In this document: positions 20,881 to 28,941 of the stretch, one piece after another
Numbering within the stretch: position 1 is the stretch's first letter
How the letters are laid out: every line of letters begins with the position of its first letter
Assembly (NCBI GenBank): GCA_016703125.1
Contig: JADJCR010000003.1
Coordinates: 186,001-250,000 of the forward strand
Source: Micrococcales bacterium
GTDB taxonomy: Bacteria; Actinomycetota; Actinomycetes; S36-B12; UBA10799
DNA length: 64,000 bases
Direction of reading: 5' to 3'
Notes under the pieces: model-generated
The model's database searches: none
What the model was told of the DNA's origin: nothing
The model's input: only the letters and a program-made list of their open reading frames with translations
Program-made: the position numbers and the translations under genes

Positions 20881-21231
20881 ATGATCGAGGTGACGCCACA
20901 GCGGTTCGAACAACTCGTGGCGGCTGCCGTCGACGCCATCCCCGAGACTCTCGCCCGCTACATCGACAACGTGGCGGTCGTCATCGAGGACGAGGCGCCG
21001 GCGGAGGACCCGCGTCTGCTGGGCCTGTACGAGGGGATCCCCCTGACCGCGCGCGACTCCTGGTACATCGCCGCACTGCCTGACCGGATCCGCATCTTCC
21101 GGCTGCCCATCCTGCGCATGTGCCAGACCCAGGCCGATGTGGTCCGCGAGGTGCACATCACCGTCGTCCACGAGGTCGCGCACCATTTCGGGATCGATGA
21201 CGAGACTTTGCATGCCTTGGGCGTGGGTTGA
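20881..21231 (+). CDS. Small zincin-like metallopeptidase
   Basis: 116-aa protein with HEVAHHFGIDD at residues 97-107, which is the HExxHxxGxxD metzincin-type zinc site of the DUF1025/zincin-like family (PF06262). ITVVHEVAHHFGI at the C-terminal end and GLYEGIPLT in the middle are typical. No signal peptide, so probably cytoplasmic. Substrate unknown. Start ATG 20881, 16 bp after the ATL stop. Confidence 0.8.
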   Translation: MIEVTPQRFEQLVAAAVDAIPETLARYIDNVAVVIEDEAPAEDPRLLGLYEGIPLTARDSWYIAALPDRIRIFRLPILRMCQTQADVVREVHITVVHEVAHHFGIDDETLHALGVG

Positions 21232-21264
21232 CTTCCCAAAAGTGAAAGTGCGTTTTACACTTTT
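21228..21264 (+). promoter_or_regulatory. AT-rich promoter with AAAAGTG operator-like repeats
   Basis: TTGACT at 21228-21233 could be a -35 box. TACACT at 21256-21261 could be a -10 box ending 6 nt before the ATG at 21268, giving a leaderless transcript, although the 22-nt spacing is long. Between and over them lie AAAAGTG (21238-21244), AAAGTG (21245-21250) and, inverted, CACTTTT (21258-21264), a perfect 7-bp dyad plus a tandem half-site. The dyad overlaps the -10 box, so a repressor bound there would block transcription. The DUF2089 DNA-binding protein encoded next in the operon is the obvious candidate. The A/T richness stands out in this genome. Confidence 0.5.
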
Positions 21265-21267
21265 CAT

Positions 21268-22032
21268 ATGACTGATGAAATCCGCAATCTGTTGGAGGAT
21301 GTCGCTGCCGGTCGGGTGTCGCCCGATGAGGCGTCGACGAGGATTCACGACCTGCAGCCCGAGGCGGCGGCGGAGGGCACGGCTGTGGATGAGCCGGTCC
21401 GCCGGATCGTGGTCAAGGGCGGAGCCATCCGGCTGACCATCATCGGGGATCCCAGCGTGGCCGAGGCGGTCGCGGATGGACCTCACACGATGCGCCGCGA
21501 GGGTGACGCACTGCTGATCAACACGAACACCACCCAGGGTGACTATGCGGTGGAACCGCCGCGCTCGGCGTTCATGACCTGGGTGGGTCAGATGGTCAAC
21601 CGGGTCGGTGCCGCTCTGGAGGTGCGGGTGAACCCCGATCTGCCCCTGCAGGTGCTGCTGGTCGGTGGCGCCCTGGATCTCAGTGGGGTGCGGGCCGGGG
21701 CGTCGGTGGGCGTCGAAGCGGGTTCGGGCCAGCTCAGCGGCAGCGGTCCGTTGCTCTTCGACGTCGCCAGTGGCAGCGGGAAGGTCGACTGGTCTTTCAG
21801 CGGGCAGTCGCGCGTGCGTGCCGACATGGGTTCGGTGTCGGTCACCGTCCGCCCAGATTCCGATGTTACGGTGAGTGCCGATTCCTCGTTGGGCCAAGCC
21901 CTGGTCAAGACCCACACCGGCAATCTCAAGGCGGCGGCGGATGCGTCCACTCCGCCCGTCGTTGTGGGGGCCGGCACCGGAAACCTCACCGTCAGCGCCC
22001 GCATGGGCGCTGCCCAGGTGACGATCGCATGA
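21268..22032 (+). CDS. DUF4097-like beta-helical protein with SHOCT-like N-terminus
   Basis: 254-aa protein. Residues 1-30 (NLLEDVAAGRVSPDEAS) form a short helical module very like the last 25 residues of the next gene (DLAAGRISVEEAQALL). The rest is a run of short beta strands rich in Gly/Ser/Val (SGSGPLLFDVASGSG, TGNLKAAAD, GTGNLTVSAR) resembling DUF4097/putative adhesin beta-solenoids. No signal peptide or membrane anchor is seen, so the location is unclear. It overlaps the DUF2089 gene (ATGA); the pair probably works as a regulator/partner module. Biochemical role unknown. Confidence 0.65.
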   Translation: MTDEIRNLLEDVAAGRVSPDEASTRIHDLQPEAAAEGTAVDEPVRRIVVKGGAIRLTIIGDPSVAEAVADGPHTMRREGDALLINTNTTQGDYAVEPPRSAFMTWVGQMVNRVGAALEVRVNPDLPLQVLLVGGALDLSGVRAGASVGVEAGSGQLSGSGPLLFDVASGSGKVDWSFSGQSRVRADMGSVSVTVRPDSDVTVSADSSLGQALVKTHTGNLKAAADASTPPVVVGAGTGNLTVSARMGAAQVTIA

Positions 22033-22391
22033 GTGACCTGCCCGCGCCGCCCTCGACGTGTCCGGTGTGCCGCGAGGAACTGCTCACCACGCGCCTGAGC
22101 TGTCCCTCCTGCCACACCGAGATCTCGGGGACGTTCACGCCGTGCCGGTTCTGCCAGCTCGGGTCTGAGGACCAGGAGTTGTTGGGGGTGTTCCTGCGCT
22201 CACGCGGCAACATGCGCGACGTGCAGGCGCACCTCGGCGTCTCCTACCCGACCGCCAGGCAGCGCTTCAACGAGTTGCTGGGCCGCCTCGGCCTCGATGA
22301 GCCCAGTCCGCACCCGGATCAGGTCATGCAAGATCTCGCGGCGGGCAGGATCAGTGTGGAAGAGGCCCAGGCGCTGCTGACCGGGCAATGA
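22029..22391 (+). CDS. DUF2089-type zinc-ribbon/HTH protein
   Basis: 120-aa protein. An N-terminal zinc ribbon uses C11/C14 and C25/C28 (CPVC...CPSC), with a further CRFC pair near 39-42. A helix-turn-helix follows (LLGVFLRSRGNMRDVQAHLGVSYPTARQRFNELL) with the low-complexity-of-action pattern of a DNA-binding domain, then a C-terminal AAGRISVEEAQALL helix. This is the DUF2089 layout, generally viewed as a transcription regulator. The likely target is its own operon promoter at 21228-21264. Confidence 0.75.
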   Translation: MSDLPAPPSTCPVCREELLTTRLSCPSCHTEISGTFTPCRFCQLGSEDQELLGVFLRSRGNMRDVQAHLGVSYPTARQRFNELLGRLGLDEPSPHPDQVMQDLAAGRISVEEAQALLTGQ

Positions 22392-22395
22392 GGCG

Positions 22396-23151
22396 TCAGT
22401 CGGATCCTTCGCGCTGGGCGCGGTCTTCCCTTTCCTTCTCTCGCATCTCGTCGAGCGTGGGCGCTGAGCCGCCGTAGCGGGCGGGCCACCACCAGGCGCC
22501 TGGTTCCGGCTTGGGTTCGTACTGCTCGATCGTCTGTTCGTACAGGTCCTGCATGACCGAGCGCACGTGGGCGGTGGCCTCGACCGGGTCGTCCTGCTCG
22601 GTCACGGTGATCGGCGCACCCACAGTGAGTGCCACCAACGTGCCGCGCGTCATCTCGCGCTTGTGGCCCTTGGTCCACATCCGCTGCCCCCCGAACGTGA
22701 TCATCGGGATGATGGGAACGCCGGCCTCAGCAGCCATTCGCACGGCCCCGGACTTGAAGTCCTTGACCTCGAACGACTGACTGATCGTCGCCTCCGGGAA
22801 GACCCCCACGATCTCTCCCTGGCGCAGCCAGTCGATGGCGTGGTCCAGGGAGGCGGCCCCGGCCGCACGGTCCACCGGGATGTGGTGCATGGAGCGCATC
22901 AGCGGACCTGAGATCGCATGGTCGAAGGTCGACTTCTTGGCCATGAACCGCACGAGCCGCTTCGATGGCCGGGCCGCGTAGCCGCAGAAGATGAAGTCGA
23001 AGTAGGAGACGTGGTTGCTGGCCAGCACGGCGCCACCGATGCGGGGCACGTGCTCACCGCCGGTGAGCGTGAACCGGATGTTGAAGGCCCGGAAGAAGCC
23101 GTAAGCGGTAAGGACGATAGGTGGATAGGTGATGTCCCGCACACAGGCCAC
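22396..23151 (-). CDS. 1-acyl-sn-glycerol-3-phosphate acyltransferase (PlsC family)
   Basis: 251-aa membrane-associated acyltransferase. Seen: NHVSYFDF (the HX4D catalytic motif) near residue 46, and VFPEATIS (block III) near residue 117. It is expected to move an acyl group from acyl-CoA or ACP to lysophosphatidate or a related lipid. The C-terminus is charged (EKEREDRAQREGSD). GTG starts at 23151 and two codons into the frame are both possible. Six bp separate it from the upstream membrane gene, so the two are probably co-transcribed. Confidence 0.85.
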   Translation of the reverse strand: MACVRDITYPPIVLTAYGFFRAFNIRFTLTGGEHVPRIGGAVLASNHVSYFDFIFCGYAARPSKRLVRFMAKKSTFDHAISGPLMRSMHHIPVDRAAGAASLDHAIDWLRQGEIVGVFPEATISQSFEVKDFKSGAVRMAAEAGVPIIPMITFGGQRMWTKGHKREMTRGTLVALTVGAPITVTEQDDPVEATAHVRSVMQDLYEQTIEQYEPKPEPGAWWWPARYGGSAPTLDEMREKEREDRAQREGSD

Positions 23152-23157
23152 CGTAGT

Positions 23158-23913
23158 TCACTTCGGTGCGGGAGTGTCCTCGGAGATCCCGAACAAGTGC
23201 GAAGCGATCCAGTCGCGGACAGGCTGTTGCCGTCGCTGCCACTTCGCGGCCCGCGCTGTGGCGCGCTCGAGCTTCTGCGGGCGCTGTTTGTAGCGGAAGT
23301 GCGCCCACGGCGAGGCCGGCCGGGCCAGTCGGACCGCGGCCACCCACGCCACAGGGATGAAGAGGATCGCCAGGGTCGCCAGCCAGACCTTGCCCTTGAG
23401 GATCGTGACTGCGATGGGTAGCAGCCACATGCCCAGGAACAGCAGGGCGGAGACGAAGTTGAGCCAGAAGCCGGTCACCTCGTCGGGGTTCGGCCGGTTC
23501 GGTGCGATCACCAGCAGCGCGCAGAACAGCACCACGGCTGCCAGGGTGACGGCGTCGGCCGACAGGCGGCCCTCGTTGCTCCAGTAGACGTCGTCCATGT
23601 GCAGGACCATGGCGAACTCGTCGAGCACCAGTGCCGCGCCCATCCCGAACATGATCCCGGCGATCTGGCGCCAGAGCCCGTCCTGACCCGAGCCGAGGGC
23701 CAACACGCCACCGGCTAGTAGGACGATCAGTCCCGGCACCACGTGGTGCACGTGGACTTCTCCGGTGGACACGTTGCGGAACGGCCCTTTCCCAGCGCGG
23801 ATCATCCGCGTGATCATCCGCGTGACCAGGAACGTGAGGAGGAACGCGAGCAGGGCCAGGAACATGGGTTGTCGGCCCGGCTCAAGGATCTCCTGGCTGT
23901 ACCAGTGCAGCAT
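23158..23913 (-). CDS. Conserved actinobacterial integral membrane protein
   Basis: 251-aa protein with about six hydrophobic segments. The HVHHVVPG motif near residue 53, just after the first helix, and DEFAMVLHMDDVYW near residue 97 are His/Asp-rich and could bind a metal. The C-terminal 50 residues are basic and soluble. I do not recognise a function. It precedes the plsC-like gene on the same strand. Confidence 0.6.
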   Translation of the reverse strand: MLHWYSQEILEPGRQPMFLALLAFLLTFLVTRMITRMIRAGKGPFRNVSTGEVHVHHVVPGLIVLLAGGVLALGSGQDGLWRQIAGIMFGMGAALVLDEFAMVLHMDDVYWSNEGRLSADAVTLAAVVLFCALLVIAPNRPNPDEVTGFWLNFVSALLFLGMWLLPIAVTILKGKVWLATLAILFIPVAWVAAVRLARPASPWAHFRYKQRPQKLERATARAAKWQRRQQPVRDWIASHLFGISEDTPAPK

Positions 23914-24021
23914 CCGGCCAGCGTACGGGCATTGCGGTACGCCGCGCCCACACAGCGTGAGTTCGCAGATGCGCTTCGCGTAGATTGTCCTGTGTGAAGC
24001 GACTGCCCGGCGACGTGGCCA

Positions 24022-24480
24022 ATGGCTGACGTCCTCGAGGCCAAGTTGGCGCTCGCCCGTGACACGCGTACGCCGGGGAAGACCCTGGCCAAACTCGCAG
24101 GGCACAAGAGTTGGGCGCTGCGTGCGGACGTGGCCAGCAACCCCCGCACCCCGTCCAAGGCGCTCGTCAGACTGGCCGACGACAAGCGGTGGGAGGTGCG
24201 CACCGAGGTGGCACTCAACCAGAATTCCGGCAGCAAGGTCCTGGACGCGCTCGCCCTCGACGGCCACATGGCCGTGCGCACCGCCGTGGCCCTCAACCCC
24301 AAAGCGCCGAGTTCGGCGTTACGCCGGCTGGCCAAGGACAAATCGTCGGTCGTGCGGCTGCGCGTGGCGGAGAACCGCAGCGCCCCAGCAGGGGTGTTGC
24401 GCCGATTGTCCTCCGACGACGACCGTGACGTCCGCCGAGCAGCCGGGGCGAACCACCACACGCCCAAGAAGGTGAAGTAG
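24022..24480 (+). CDS. Leucine-rich-repeat-variant (LRV)-type repeat protein
   Basis: 152-aa protein made almost entirely of five helical repeats of about 24 residues with the pattern VRxxVAxNPxTPxxxLxxLAxDxxxx (WALRADVASNP, WEVRTEVALNQ, MAVRTAVALNP, SVVRLRVAENR, RDVRRAAGANH). This fits LRV/HEAT-like solenoids, but the N-terminal Fe-S Cys cluster of classical LRV proteins is missing. A TAGATT box at 23981-23986 would start a transcript at a GTG (23994) that is one base out of frame with this ATG, so a longer start with one more indel is possible. Likely a protein-binding scaffold; partner unknown. Confidence 0.65.
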   Translation: MADVLEAKLALARDTRTPGKTLAKLAGHKSWALRADVASNPRTPSKALVRLADDKRWEVRTEVALNQNSGSKVLDALALDGHMAVRTAVALNPKAPSSALRRLAKDKSSVVRLRVAENRSAPAGVLRRLSSDDDRDVRRAAGANHHTPKKVK

Positions 24481-25419
24481 TGCACCTCGGGGGGATGACC
24501 GCGCAGGAGATCGCGGACCTGCAGTGGACGGTGCGCCCGGAGCCGCTGCTGGGACCACCGCCGCCCTCCCCGATCATCGCGGACCCGACGTTCCTGCCCC
24601 CGGACCGGACTCCGCACGGGGACTGGCGGCTGTGGGCGCACTCCCTGCTCGGACTGCACGCGTACCGCAGCGACGACGGCATCGACTGGCAATGTTCCGG
24701 GACGGTCACGCGCAATGCGCTGCGCGGGCAGGTGCTGGAAGTGCCGCGGGCGCCGCGTTATCGGTTGGCCTACGAGAAGACCCGGTTGTTCATGCCCCTG
24801 GGGTTGCCCTGGTCTTCGTGGATCGAATCGCGTCGCAGCTACGACCTGGAACACTGGAGCGAGCCGGTGACGCTCCTGCGGCCCTCCCTGGCCTGGCACG
24901 TGCGGGGCCGGGACCGGTCGGTGTCCAACCCGTGCCTCGTGGCCCAACCCGACGGGGCGTGGCGCCTCTACTACAGTGCCGGGCTCACCCAACTCACCGA
25001 CTGCGGATTCCCGGAACCCACGTATATCGGGGTGGCCGAAGGAGAGTCCCGACGGGCCGTTCGAGCCCCTGGCCGAGCCGCTGCTGGGCCCCGGCGACGG
25101 CCCGGCCAGTCTGTGCGCGGGTGCGCTCAAGGTGCTCGCCTGCGCGGACGGATGGGTGGGCTTCCAGAACGCCATCACGTGGGACGGCGAGCACTCCAGC
25201 TCGCAGATCTGGGTGATCGGATCGCCAGACGGGCTCGCGTGGAAGGTGCTGTCCGGAACCCCGGCGCTGGCCCCGCGCGGGACCGGGTGGATGGCCACGC
25301 ACGTGTACGCACTGGATGTCCGGGACACCGAACTCGGCCCGCGGATGTACTTCAACGCCCGGGACGGGTACCACTGGACCCGGGGCCGGGAACGGATCGG
25401 CGTGGCAACGCCCGCGTAG
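24480..25419 (+). CDS. GH43/GH32-like beta-propeller protein (one frame break)
   Basis: Repaired length about 312 aa. Repeated DG.W or D...W strands fit a five-bladed propeller of the GH43/GH32 type: YRSDDGIDWQCSG, SRRSYDLEHWSEPV, VSNPCLVAQPDGAWRLYYSAG, ITWDGEHSSSQIWVIGSPDG, and YFNARDGYHW. Catalytic carboxylates cannot be assigned safely. No signal peptide, so cytoplasmic. The frame changes between 25041 and 25056; removing one base there gives VAEESPDGPFEPL. GTG 24480 overlaps the previous stop and has AGAAGG about 8 nt upstream; ATG 24495 is an alternative. A true pseudogene cannot be excluded because this gene is not essential. Confidence 0.6.
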
Positions 25420-25443
25420 GGCGCGGCGCCGCGGTGGCGGCAC

Positions 25444-25532
25444 CCGGGGGAGGTTCGTACATCGGGGGGAGATTTTGCAGGGTTGGGTCGCTCCCGGCCA
25501 GCGGCTTGTCTCTCAACTTCAGGTAGTGAGCG
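25444..25532. repeat. 89-bp direct repeat, copy 1
   Basis: Gapless match to 26423-26511 with 16 mismatches (about 82% identity). It begins CCGGGGG and holds the conserved core TGCAGGGTTGGG, then CTCCCGGC, and ends CAGGTAGTGAGCG. CCGGGGG (25444-25450) can pair with CTCCCGG (25491-25497) using one G-U pair. It lies between the convergent ends of the propeller gene and the secreted protein gene, followed by a GACCGC/GCGGTC dyad that may help termination. Confidence 0.75.
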
Positions 25533-25598
25533 ACCGCCGGGGCTGAAGGGAGCGGTCCATCCGCTGCGGGCATTCGGCTCCACGCTGATGAACGCGCG

Positions 25599-26279
25599 TC
25601 AGCCGTTGCAGGCTTTCCCCAGGCGGGCGGCGGCCTGTGCGCGCTTCTTGACCGCACGGTCGAGCCGCTTGCGGAGCTTGGCCTTGCCCGCCTCGGACTT
25701 GGTCTGGCGGATGTCGCGACGCAACTGGTTGACCTTCTTGAGCGCGGAGCCGTAACTCTTACGGGCTGCCAGGCACTTGGCGGTGGACGATTCGGACACC
25801 GTGCCGGTGACCTCGACCCAGGCCTGGGTGCCGTAATTCCCCTGCGCACGTGCGAGCTGGTCGGAACAGTCCAGCGGGTAGGCGGGGTTCGGGGCGCCGG
25901 CGCGCGAGCTCCAGCCGACCTGGAACCAGTTGGCGCCGCCGGTGGCATAGAAGGCGGTGTGGGCGATCTCCTGCTTGTTGTGGAACGGTGGTGAACCACT
26001 GATCGTCTTCTCCACGCGTGCGTCCGCCGGCCCGGAGAAGTAGTGGCCGGTCCAGCCAGTCGGCTCAAAGCCCTTGACCTCGGGGTCCTTCCACTCCAGG
26101 ATCACCAGCACGCCGCAGTTACCGGGTATCACGGGGCTGGCCGCGTTCTTGAAGATGATCGTTGCCCCGACCTTCTTGACCACGGTCGTGTCCGCGTTCG
26201 CTGGTGGCGCGGCGACCACTGTCATTGCCACCAGAGCCGCCACGAGCGCGGCGAGCAGTCTTGAAGCCTTGGCCATCAT
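25599..26279 (-). CDS. Secreted protein of unknown function with basic helical tail
   Basis: 226-aa protein. A clear signal peptide (basic MMAKASR, then an Ala/Leu/Val core, cleavage near PPANA-DT at residue 29) precedes a beta-rich domain with aromatic motifs (EPTGWTGHYFSG, WFQVGWSSR) and three Cys. The last 55 residues are a Lys/Arg/Ala-rich coiled helix (VNQLRRDIRQTKSEAGKAK). Secreted outside the membrane; the basic tail could bind DNA, polyanions or the envelope. AGGTGG about 9 nt upstream supports ATG 26279. It is flanked on both sides by the 89-bp repeats. Not recognised. Confidence 0.65.
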   Translation of the reverse strand: MMAKASRLLAALVAALVAMTVVAAPPANADTTVVKKVGATIIFKNAASPVIPGNCGVLVILEWKDPEVKGFEPTGWTGHYFSGPADARVEKTISGSPPFHNKQEIAHTAFYATGGANWFQVGWSSRAGAPNPAYPLDCSDQLARAQGNYGTQAWVEVTGTVSESSTAKCLAARKSYGSALKKVNQLRRDIRQTKSEAGKAKLRKRLDRAVKKRAQAAARLGKACNG

Positions 26280-26422
26280 CGTCAACCACCTGTTCGGAGT
26301 GTCCGCATGACGGTATCCGACGGATCGTGGCACGGCAATGGTCCCTCTGGACAACTATTCACCAGGTGCTCCACGTGCCGGGTGCGGCCGCTCAGTGCCT
26401 GCGGACCGCCGTCTTACTGCAA

Positions 26423-26511
26423 CCGGGAGAGGTTCGTGCATCGGAGAGAGGTTCTGCAGGGTTGGGTGTCTCCCGGCTGACGGCTTCTCTCCCACCCTCA
26501 GGTAGTGCGCG
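26423..26511. repeat. 89-bp direct repeat, copy 2
   Basis: Partner of 25444-25532. CCGGGAGA (26423-26430) and TCTCCCGG (26469-26476) form a perfect 8-bp stem; the A-T pair here is a G-T pair in copy 1, so stem potential is kept. GGGTTGGG and CCCACCC further inside could form a second stem. It lies 50 bp downstream of the tRNA-Arg 3' end and upstream of the secreted protein gene. Confidence 0.75.
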
Positions 26512-26564
26512 CGGAGGCGTTGGGTGAGGGTCGCACATCTGGGGCGGTGAACCGGGACCGGCGC

Positions 26565-26639
26565 TGGTGCCCCCGGCAGGATTCGAACCTGCGCGCATGG
26601 CTCCGGAGGCCACTGCTCTATCCCCTGAGCTACGGGGGC
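26565..26639 (-). tRNA. tRNA-Arg (anticodon CCG)
   Basis: 75 nt with an encoded CCA end. Acceptor GCCCCCG/CGGGGGC, D-stem GCTC/GAGC, anticodon stem GTGGC/GCCAT with loop CTCCGGA (anticodon CCG, reading CGG), and T-arm GCAGG-TTCGAAT-CCTGC. All stems pair, with one G-T. CGG is a plausible common Arg codon in this GC-rich genome. A convenient island-insertion neighbour, but the nearby repeats do not copy its 3' end. Confidence 0.95.
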
Positions 26640-26690
26640 CGCAGGGTTTCTCCCAGCCTAGCAACGCCCGCCTTGATCCGGTCGGGCCGG

Positions 26691-27298
26691 ATGGCGCAGT
26701 ACCGTCGGGTTGTGCGCTGGAGAGTCTTGGTCGGGGTCGCCCTGCTGGCGGGGTGCCAGCAATTAGAGCCCACGGTGCAGCCGACAGCCTTGCCCGGACC
26801 GGTGCAGGCCGGCGTTCCGGACACGGGGATCAGCGTTTCGGGCCAGCAGTGGCGGACATGCACGCGCAAGCAATTGCGCCAGTACCCGCCGGTTCTCGAT
26901 GCCCCTGCCGCCACCTACTACGCGGGGCCTTGGTGTCAGGAGGCTGACGGCGGCAACCGGTACATGTGGCTCTATGCCAAGCCGTTGTCCCCCGCAGAGA
27001 CCCCCGAGGAGGTCCGCGGATACGTCAACGAGGACGGGTCGCTGCTGGTGCGGGGCCTGCGCACGACCGGCTACCTGCCAGTGCGTGCCGGCGCCCGCGA
27101 GGATGACATCTTCTACGAGGCCCGCCGGCCCACATCGCCGAACCTCGTCAGCATCGCCGTGCTCGGCGACGAGGTACCGCCGCACGGACAGTCGTACAGC
27201 GGTGACAACCCCTGCGGGTCACTGTCGCCGTGCGCAAGGCGCGGCCGGAGGATACGCCGAGTCCGGTTGCGAGCCAGAGCCCTAGTCTGGGGGCATGA
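26691..27298 (+). CDS. Lipoprotein of unknown function (one frame break)
   Basis: About 203 aa after repair. The basic N-terminus MAQYRRVVRWR and hydrophobic stretch end in the lipobox LLAGC (Cys22), so it is probably lipid-anchored outside. The mature part has four Cys or so and no recognised domain (YYAGPWCQEADGGNRYMW, GYLPVRAGAREDDIFY). One C is missing in the run 27209-27212: with CCCCC the end reads NPLRVTVAVRKARPEDTPSPV and stops at 27298, overlapping argS by 4 bp (ATGA). Read unrepaired, the frame would run on inside argS. Confidence 0.65.
27283..27288 (+). promoter_or_regulatory. Possible -10 box of argS, leaderless
   Basis: TAGTCT ends 6 nt before the argS ATG at 27295, inside the 3' end of the lipoprotein gene. 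It would give argS its own leaderless transcript in addition to read-through. Confidence 0.4.
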
Positions 27299-28941
27299 CT
27301 CCCGAAGCCCTCGCGACCGCCATCAGCGACGCTCTGGCCGGCATCCCGGAGCTCGACGGACACACGGTCGAGGTCAAGGTGGAACGCCCCAAGAACCGCG
27401 ATCACGGTGATTACGCCACCAACGTGGCTCTTGTCCTTGCCAAACGGGCGGGGGTACCGCCGCGGGACCTGGCAGCACGGATCGTTGCGGGTTTGCAGGC
27501 CAACCCGGGGATCGCCGCGCTGGACATCGCCGGACCCGGCTTCATCAACATCACCCTGGCCGCCGATGCGGCCGGCGAAATCGCCCGCACGATCGTGGAG
27601 CAGGGCAGCACCTACGGCACGATCGATGCGCTGCTCGGGACGGCGATCAACCTCGAGTTCATCTCGGCCAACCCGACCGGACCACTGCACCTCGGGCACA
27701 CCCGCTGGGCGGCGGTCGGGGACGCGATGGCCCGCGTGCTGGCCGCGGCGGGGGCGCAGGTCACCCGGGAGTTCTACGTCAACGACCGCGGTGTGCAGAT
27801 GGACAAGTTCGGTCAGTCCCTGGAGGCGTCCGCGGTCGGGCAGCCGGTTCCGGAGGGCGGCTATCAGGGTGAGTACATCCACGACCTCGCCCGGCAGATC
27901 GTCGCCGACGACCCGGCCATCGTGGACCTGCCGGCCGACGACCGCTGGGTCGCGTTCCGGGAGGCAGGCTACGCGCTGCAACTGCAGCAGCAGAAGGACG
28001 TGCTGGACAACTTCCGCACGCACTTCGACGTCTGGTACTCCGAGCGCTCCCTGCACGAGACCGGTGCGGTGGACCGCGGTATGGCCAAGTTGCGCGAGCA
28101 GGGGCACGTGTTCGAACTCGACGGCGCCGTGTGGCTTCGGACATCCGATTTCGACGACGACAAGGACCGAGTGCTCATCAAGGCCGATGGGGAACTGACC
28201 TACTTCGCCTCCGACACCGCCTACTACGTCGACAAGCGCGCTCGGGGCTTCGACGTCTGCATCTACCTGCTGGGCGCCGACCACCACGGATACGTGAACC
28301 GGTTGCGGGCAGTCGCCGCCTGCGCCGGCGACAACGCCGACTACAACATCGAGGTCCTGATCGGCCAGTTGGTGAAGATGTTCAAAGGCGGCCAGGAGGT
28401 GCGCCTCAGCAAGCGGGCCGGGGCGATGGTGACCCTCGAGGACCTGGTGGACGAGGTCGGTGTGGATGCGGCGCGTTACACCCTGATCCGGTATCCCGCG
28501 GACAGCCCGCTGACGATGGACCTGGACCTGCTCGTGCAGCGCACCAACGAGAACCCGGTCTACTACGTGCAGTACGCCCACGCACGCATCTCCTCGGTCC
28601 TGCGCAACGCCGAGGATCTGGGCATCGACTGGCGGGCCGCCGGGTTCGACCCGGGACTGCTGGTCCACGAGCGGGAGTCCGCACTGCTGGGCGTACTCGC
28701 AGAGTTCCCACGGATCATCGGCACCGCCGCCGAACTGCGCGAACCGCACCGGGTCAGCCGTTATCTGGAAGAGGTCGCCACCGCGTACCACAAGTTCTAC
28801 GACTCGTGCCGGGTCCTGCCGCGTGCCGAGGAGCAGGTCGGACCTCTTCACGTGTCGCGACTCTGGCTGTGTGCTGCCGCCCGGCAGGTGATCGCCAACG
28901 GCCTGGACCTGTGCGGCGTGAGCGCTCCGGAGAGGATGTGA
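27295..28941 (+). CDS. argS: Arginyl-tRNA synthetase
   Basis: 548-aa class I synthetase that charges tRNA-Arg. Seen: the ArgRS N-terminal domain (NRDHGDYATNVAL), HIGH motif as ISANPTGPLHLGH (HLGH at 132-135), a VRLSKRAG KMSKS-type loop, LGADHHGYVNRL, and the C-terminal anticodon-binding helices (NPVYYVQYAHARI, YLEEVATAYHKFYD). First of the argS-lysA-hom-thrC-thrB group also found in mycobacteria. Followed by an SDR gene that overlaps by 4 bp. Confidence 0.96.
   Translation: MTPEALATAISDALAGIPELDGHTVEVKVERPKNRDHGDYATNVALVLAKRAGVPPRDLAARIVAGLQANPGIAALDIAGPGFINITLAADAAGEIARTIVEQGSTYGTIDALLGTAINLEFISANPTGPLHLGHTRWAAVGDAMARVLAAAGAQVTREFYVNDRGVQMDKFGQSLEASAVGQPVPEGGYQGEYIHDLARQIVADDPAIVDLPADDRWVAFREAGYALQLQQQKDVLDNFRTHFDVWYSERSLHETGAVDRGMAKLREQGHVFELDGAVWLRTSDFDDDKDRVLIKADGELTYFASDTAYYVDKRARGFDVCIYLLGADHHGYVNRLRAVAACAGDNADYNIEVLIGQLVKMFKGGQEVRLSKRAGAMVTLEDLVDEVGVDAARYTLIRYPADSPLTMDLDLLVQRTNENPVYYVQYAHARISSVLRNAEDLGIDWRAAGFDPGLLVHERESALLGVLAEFPRIIGTAAELREPHRVSRYLEEVATAYHKFYDSCRVLPRAEEQVGPLHVSRLWLCAAARQVIANGLDLCGVSAPERM

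Noticed and set aside
26423..26639. Integrase-type island ends (attL/attR) at tRNA-Arg
   Set aside because: Neither 89-bp repeat contains the tRNA 3' end and no integrase gene is present; the repeats are also too diverged for a recent integration.
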